Shown in pieces: positions 5,781 to 8,815 of a DNA stretch of 8,815 nt. The translations under genes and the position numbers were made by a program. How positions within the stretch are numbered: position 1 is the first letter of the stretch; each line of letters begins with the position of its first letter. The stretch is from Zoogloeaceae bacterium (GTDB taxonomy: Bacteria; Pseudomonadota; Gammaproteobacteria; Burkholderiales; Rhodocyclaceae): positions 1-8,815 of the forward strand of contig JAISLJ010000203.1 of NCBI GenBank assembly GCA_031290955.1. Direction: 5' to 3'. The notes under the pieces were generated by a model, which was not told the DNA's origin, ran no database searches, and saw only the letters and a program-made list of their open reading frames with translations.

Positions 5781-6817
5781 TTACGCCACAGGAAGCCTTG
5801 CAGCGCACGATCGAGCATCGTGAGATTTTTTATGATGAAATGCTTTCCCTGATGCGCCAGATCATGGCGGGCAAGTTGTCGCCCGTCATGGCGGCGGCCA
5901 TTCTCACGGGCCTGCGCGTCAAGAAGGAGACCATCGGCGAGATTGCCGCTGCCGCCACCGTGTTGCGCGAGATGGCGACCAAGGTTGTGGCGCCGCCGCC
6001 CAACGATCATTTCATCGACATTGTTGGCACGGGCGGCGACGGTTCGCACACCTTCAACATCTCGACCACCAGCGCCTTTGTGATTGCCGCTGCCGGAGCG
6101 CGGGTCGCCAAGCACGGCAACCGCGGCGTCTCCTCGAAATCGGGCGCGGCGGACGCCATCGAGGCGCTGGGCGCGAGCCTCGCGCTTGATGCCGAACAGG
6201 TGGCAGCCTGCATCGCCGAAACCGGCATCGGCTTCATGTTCGCGCCCAACTTCCATGCCGCGATGAAGAACATCGCCCCGGTGCGGCGCGAGATGGGCGT
6301 GCGCACCATCTTCAACATCCTGGGGCCGCTCATCAACCCGGCGGACGCGCCCAACAGCCTCTTGGGCGTCTTCCATCCCGATCTGGTGGGCATTCTGGTG
6401 CGGGTCATGGAACGGCTGGGCGGCAAGCACGTCATCGTCGTGCATGGGCTGGATGGCGTCGACGAGGCGAGCCTGGGCGCGACGACGATGGTCGGCGAAC
6501 TCCGGGACGGCAAGATCACCGAATACGACATTCATCCTGAGGATTTCGGCTTCGCCATGGCGGGCACGCGCAACCTGCGGGTGGCAACGCCTGAGGAATC
6601 GATCCGCGTGATGCGCGCCGTGCTGGAAAACCAGGGCGGCCCGGCGCGAGACATCGTGCTCTTCAATTCCGGCCTGGCGCTCTATGCCGCCAACGTGGCC
6701 GACGACATCGCCGACGGCATTGCCCGCGCCCGCGCCGCGCTTGCATCCGGCGCGGCGAAGGCGAAGATGGAGGAATTCGTGCGTTACAACCAGCGGCTTG
6801 CCGGAGTGGCGGCATGA
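5777..6817 (+). CDS. trpD: Anthranilate phosphoribosyltransferase
   Basis: Transfers the phosphoribosyl group of PRPP to anthranilate, giving N-(5-phosphoribosyl)anthranilate, the second committed step of tryptophan synthesis; cytoplasmic. At 346 residues it is full length. Diagnostic motifs are present: the PRPP loop GTGGDGSHTFNIST (84-97), KHGNR (112-116), R170 in the anthranilate-binding NIAPVRREMG stretch, NILGPLINP (180-188), and the metal-binding DE pair at 229-230 in HGLDGVDEASLG. The N-terminus MITPQEALQRTIEHRE reads like betaproteobacterial TrpD, supporting ATG 5777. That ATG overlaps the stop of the GGDEF-EAL gene, with AGGA only 2 nt upstream, so translation probably depends on coupling. 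It overlaps trpC by ATGA. No trp leader peptide or attenuator was seen upstream. The trpG gene often found directly before trpD is absent. Confidence 0.97.
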   Translation: MITPQEALQRTIEHREIFYDEMLSLMRQIMAGKLSPVMAAAILTGLRVKKETIGEIAAAATVLREMATKVVAPPPNDHFIDIVGTGGDGSHTFNISTTSAFVIAAAGARVAKHGNRGVSSKSGAADAIEALGASLALDAEQVAACIAETGIGFMFAPNFHAAMKNIAPVRREMGVRTIFNILGPLINPADAPNSLLGVFHPDLVGILVRVMERLGGKHVIVVHGLDGVDEASLGATTMVGELRDGKITEYDIHPEDFGFAMAGTRNLRVATPEESIRVMRAVLENQGGPARDIVLFNSGLALYAANVADDIADGIARARAALASGAAKAKMEEFVRYNQRLAGVAA

Positions 6818-7623
6818 GCGACATCCTGAAGCGCATCCTCGCCGCCAAGGCGGAGGAAGTCGCGGCGGCGCGCGCCCGCCTGCCGGAGGCGGAGTGCGTT
6901 GCGCGGGCAAGGGACATGCCGCCCTGCCGCGATTTCACCGGCGCCTTGCGGACGCGCGTCGAACGCAAGCGCCCGGCGGTGATTGCGGAAATCAAGAAGG
7001 CCAGCCCTTCCAGGGGCGTGATCCGCCCGGATTTCCACCCGGCGCGCATCGCCGCTTCCTATGCCGAACATGGCGCGGCCTGCCTTTCCGTGCTCACCGA
7101 CGCCACCTTTTTCCAGGGCGAACCTGACTTTCTCGCTGCCGCCCGGGCCGCCGCGCCGCTCCCGGCGTTGCGCAAGGATTTTTTGGTGGATGCCTACCAG
7201 CTCCACGAAGCCCGCCTGCTGGGCGCGGATGCCATTCTTCTCATCGTGACCGCCCTCGCGGATGGCGAACTCCAGGAATTCGCCGGACTGGCGACGGAAC
7301 TGGGCATGGCCGTGCTGGTGGAAAGCCACGACGCGGCGGAACTGGAACGCGCCCTCGCGCTCCCGACGCCGCTCATCGGCATCAACAACCGCAACCTGCG
7401 GACTTTTACGGTCACGCTGGAGAACACGCTCGCCCTTCTGCCCCGGATTCCGGAGGGGCGGATTGTCATCACCGAAAGTGGCATCCTCGCCCCGGCGGAT
7501 GTCGCAACCATGCAGACGGCGGGCGTGCATGCCTTCCTGGTTGGCGAGGCCCTGATGCGCGCCCCGGAACCGGGCGCGGCGCTGGCGCAACTTTTCGGGC
7601 TTTCTGGACACGGGATTTCCTAA
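6814..7623 (+). CDS. trpC: Indole-3-glycerol phosphate synthase
   Basis: Converts 1-(2-carboxyphenylamino)-1-deoxyribulose 5-phosphate to indole-3-glycerol phosphate, a later tryptophan step; cytoplasmic (beta/alpha)8 barrel. At 269 residues it is the usual single-domain length; no TrpF domain is fused. Conserved active-site segments are visible in order: IAEIKKASPSRG (57-68, with E59 and K61), LRKDFLVD (119-126, K121), LVESHD (168-173, E170), GINNRNL (189-195), ITESGI (219-224) and the phosphate-binding FLVGEALM near the C-terminus. The ATG overlaps the trpD stop (ATGA), so the two enzymes are translationally coupled. Only 4 nt separate its TAA from the next gene. The phosphoribosylanthranilate isomerase step between TrpD and TrpC must be encoded elsewhere. 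Confidence 0.97.
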   Translation: MSDILKRILAAKAEEVAAARARLPEAECVARARDMPPCRDFTGALRTRVERKRPAVIAEIKKASPSRGVIRPDFHPARIAASYAEHGAACLSVLTDATFFQGEPDFLAAARAAAPLPALRKDFLVDAYQLHEARLLGADAILLIVTALADGELQEFAGLATELGMAVLVESHDAAELERALALPTPLIGINNRNLRTFTVTLENTLALLPRIPEGRIVITESGILAPADVATMQTAGVHAFLVGEALMRAPEPGAALAQLFGLSGHGIS

Positions 7624-7627
7624 AATC

Positions 7628-8359
7628 ATGCGCCTCATCTACGGTTTCCACGCTCTTACCGCCAAGCTGCGCCATGATCCCGAGGCAATTCGGGAGATTC
7701 TGGTTGACGCGGCGCGTCACGACGGGCGGATCAAGCGTCTCCTGCACCATGCGACCTTCCAGAACATTCGGGTTACGCCTGTTGAAGGGAAGCGCCTGGA
7801 CGCCATGCTGCCCGGAGCGCGACACCAAGGCGTCGCGGCGCGGGTGACGGGGGGCTACAAGGTCTTTCATCTTGCCGATGTGCTGGACGCGCTGGAGGAG
7901 CCGCCCTTCCTTCTGGTGCTGGATGGCGTGACCGATCCGCGCAATCTGGGAGCATGTCTTCGGGTTGCCGACGGCGCGGGCGCGCATGCGGTCATTGCGC
8001 CCAAGGACCGGGCGGCGGGCCTGGGAGAAATTGCCGTGAAGACTGCCTGCGGCGCGGCGGAAAGTGTGCCCTACGTCATGGTCACGAATCTTGCGCGCGC
8101 CCTGCGCGAACTGAAGGAACGGGAAATCCACGTGATCGGCATGGCCGGGGAAGCGCAGGAAAGCCTCTACGCCGCCCACTGGCCCGCCGCGACCGCCTGG
8201 GTGCTGGGCGCGGAAGGCGAGGGCCTGCGCCGCCTGACCCGGGAAACCTGCGACCAACTCCTGCGCATCCCGCTCGCAGGCAGCGTGGAAAGCCTCAACG
8301 TCTCCGTCGCCGTCGGCATCTGCCTCTTCGAGGCGCGGCGACGCATGGGGGGCGGGTGA
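7628..8359 (+). CDS. rlmB: 23S rRNA (guanosine-2'-O-)-methyltransferase, SpoU family
   Basis: A 243-residue SPOUT-fold enzyme, expected to 2'-O-methylate G2251 (E. coli numbering) of 23S rRNA using S-adenosylmethionine. The N-terminal substrate-binding domain starts with the typical MRLIYGFHALTA and includes the GARHQGVAARV segment (63-73). The catalytic domain carries the three SpoU motifs: LDGVTDPRNLGACLR (98-112, with N106 and R112), VLGAEGEGL (192-200, E196) and IPLAGSVESLNVSVA (214-228, with N224). Length and motif order fit RlmB; the related TrmH is less likely because of the N-terminal domain. It begins 4 nt after trpC with no good ribosome binding site, so it is probably expressed by read-through and coupling. 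The C-terminal end is a short glycine run with nothing unusual. Confidence 0.94.
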   Translation: MRLIYGFHALTAKLRHDPEAIREILVDAARHDGRIKRLLHHATFQNIRVTPVEGKRLDAMLPGARHQGVAARVTGGYKVFHLADVLDALEEPPFLLVLDGVTDPRNLGACLRVADGAGAHAVIAPKDRAAGLGEIAVKTACGAAESVPYVMVTNLARALRELKEREIHVIGMAGEAQESLYAAHWPAATAWVLGAEGEGLRRLTRETCDQLLRIPLAGSVESLNVSVAVGICLFEARRRMGGG

Positions 8360-8477
8360 CGGGTGTCAGGGATCCGGTGTCAGGCTTGTCTCCTGAAGCA
8401 GTCGTACTCGTAAAAGTCGGTTCTGTAAACCCGACAATCCCAAATTACCGTATTCTCTCAGAAGGAATGAGTCTTCC
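8360..8477. other. Spacer between rlmB and the AAA+ gene, with a 9-nt direct repeat
   Basis: GGTGTCAGG occurs twice, at 8362-8370 and 8376-8384, 14 nt apart. A small stem-loop pairs GTCGG (8416-8420) with CCGAC (8431-8435), extendable by two A-T pairs with a bulged C, but no T-tract follows, so it is not a convincing terminator. No clear promoter was found; TTGTCT at 8386-8391 has only a poor -10 partner. The downstream gene may be expressed from here or by read-through. Confidence 0.4.
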
Positions 8478-8815
8478 ATGAAAATCCCCGTCACGATTAC
8501 CCCGAATGAATTGCTGGAAGTGCTGGTCAATGTCGCCACGATTCGCCCTGTCTTCATCTGGGGCGCGCCGGGGATCGGCAAGTCTTCCATCGTGGAGCAG
8601 TTCGCTGCGGAATTCGGCCTGCCCTGCGTTTCGCTGTTGGGCAGCCAGCTTGCGCCGGAGGACATCATCGGCGTGCCGCGCATCATCGAGGGCAAGAGCG
8701 AGTTTTGTCCGCCCCGATCCATTGCGCGGGACGAACCCTATTGCCTGTTCCTTGATGAACTGAACGCCTGCTCGCAGGAAGTGCAGAAAGCCTTCTACAG
8801 CCTGATTCATGACCG
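8478..8815 (+). CDS. MoxR-like AAA+ ATPase (N-terminal part, cut by window edge)
   Basis: The first 112 codons of a cytoplasmic AAA+ ATPase of the MoxR/dynein-like type. Walker A is GAPGIGKSS (29-37) and Walker B is CLFLDELN (89-96), with the catalytic acidic pair D93/E94. Between them is LLGSQLAPEDIIGVPRI (53-69), matching the segment MoxR-type proteins carry after Walker A. The start at ATG 8478 has AAGGA at 8462-8466, about 11 nt upstream. Such ATPases usually work with a von Willebrand factor A-domain protein to remodel or insert cofactors into client complexes; such a partner would be expected to the right, outside the window. Sensor and arginine-finger regions cannot be judged, and the precise subfamily is unknown. 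Confidence 0.88.
   Translation, partial: MKIPVTITPNELLEVLVNVATIRPVFIWGAPGIGKSSIVEQFAAEFGLPCVSLLGSQLAPEDIIGVPRIIEGKSEFCPPRSIARDEPYCLFLDELNACSQEVQKAFYSLIHD

Noticed and set aside
5534..6910. 458-codon minus-strand open frame opposite trpD
   Set aside because: It is antisense to a canonical TrpD and has no domain or start signal of its own.
8416..8435. Stem-loop after rlmB as a terminator
   Set aside because: The stem is short with a bulge, and it is followed by AATCCC rather than a T-run.

Overview
The window looks like chromosomal DNA of a GC-rich betaproteobacterium, perhaps from the Rhodocyclales/Nitrosomonadales neighbourhood. This is inferred from how the TrpD, TrpC and RlmB proteins read and from the GC-rich third codon positions; no database search was possible. 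It holds six complete genes, one gene cut by the right edge, one probable gene remnant on the left, and a set of short repeats.

Layout. Positions 1-185 carry no convincing gene. Positions about 204-515 (+) look like the surviving 5' part of a membrane-anchored protein whose 3' end is lost. Positions 516-675 are dense in inverted repeats and contain a likely terminator for the next gene. A diguanylate cyclase response regulator lies at 676-2355 (-). A roughly 100-bp divergent spacer with a near-consensus sigma-70 promoter separates it from a tightly packed plus-strand run: a Tat-exported PhnD-like periplasmic binding protein (2455-3336), a membrane HAMP-PAS-GGDEF-EAL protein (3333-5780), trpD (5777-6817), trpC (6814-7623) and rlmB (7628-8359). 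The first three junctions in this run are ATGA stop/start overlaps and the last is a 4-nt gap. After a 118-bp spacer comes the N-terminal third or so of a MoxR-like AAA+ ATPase (8478 to the edge).

How the genes may work together. The binding protein and the two-transmembrane GGDEF-EAL protein are arranged like a periplasmic ligand-sensing pair controlling cyclic di-GMP turnover, comparable in principle to NspS-MbaA of Vibrio cholerae. The divergent cyclase adds a second, phosphorylation-controlled source of cyclic di-GMP. TrpD and TrpC catalyse two tryptophan biosynthesis steps and RlmB methylates 23S rRNA. Their only apparent link to the signalling genes is the shared transcript and translational coupling.

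Most unusual points. A 13-nt sequence occurs three times, at or next to the 3' ends of both cyclic di-GMP genes, and two copies form the C-terminal tail of the GGDEF-EAL protein just before trpD. Tryptophan genes are coupled to a signalling module instead of to trpE/trpG. The cyclase has a cysteine-rich pseudo-receiver domain. I found no CRISPR array, tRNA, rRNA, transposase or clearly new defence-type system.
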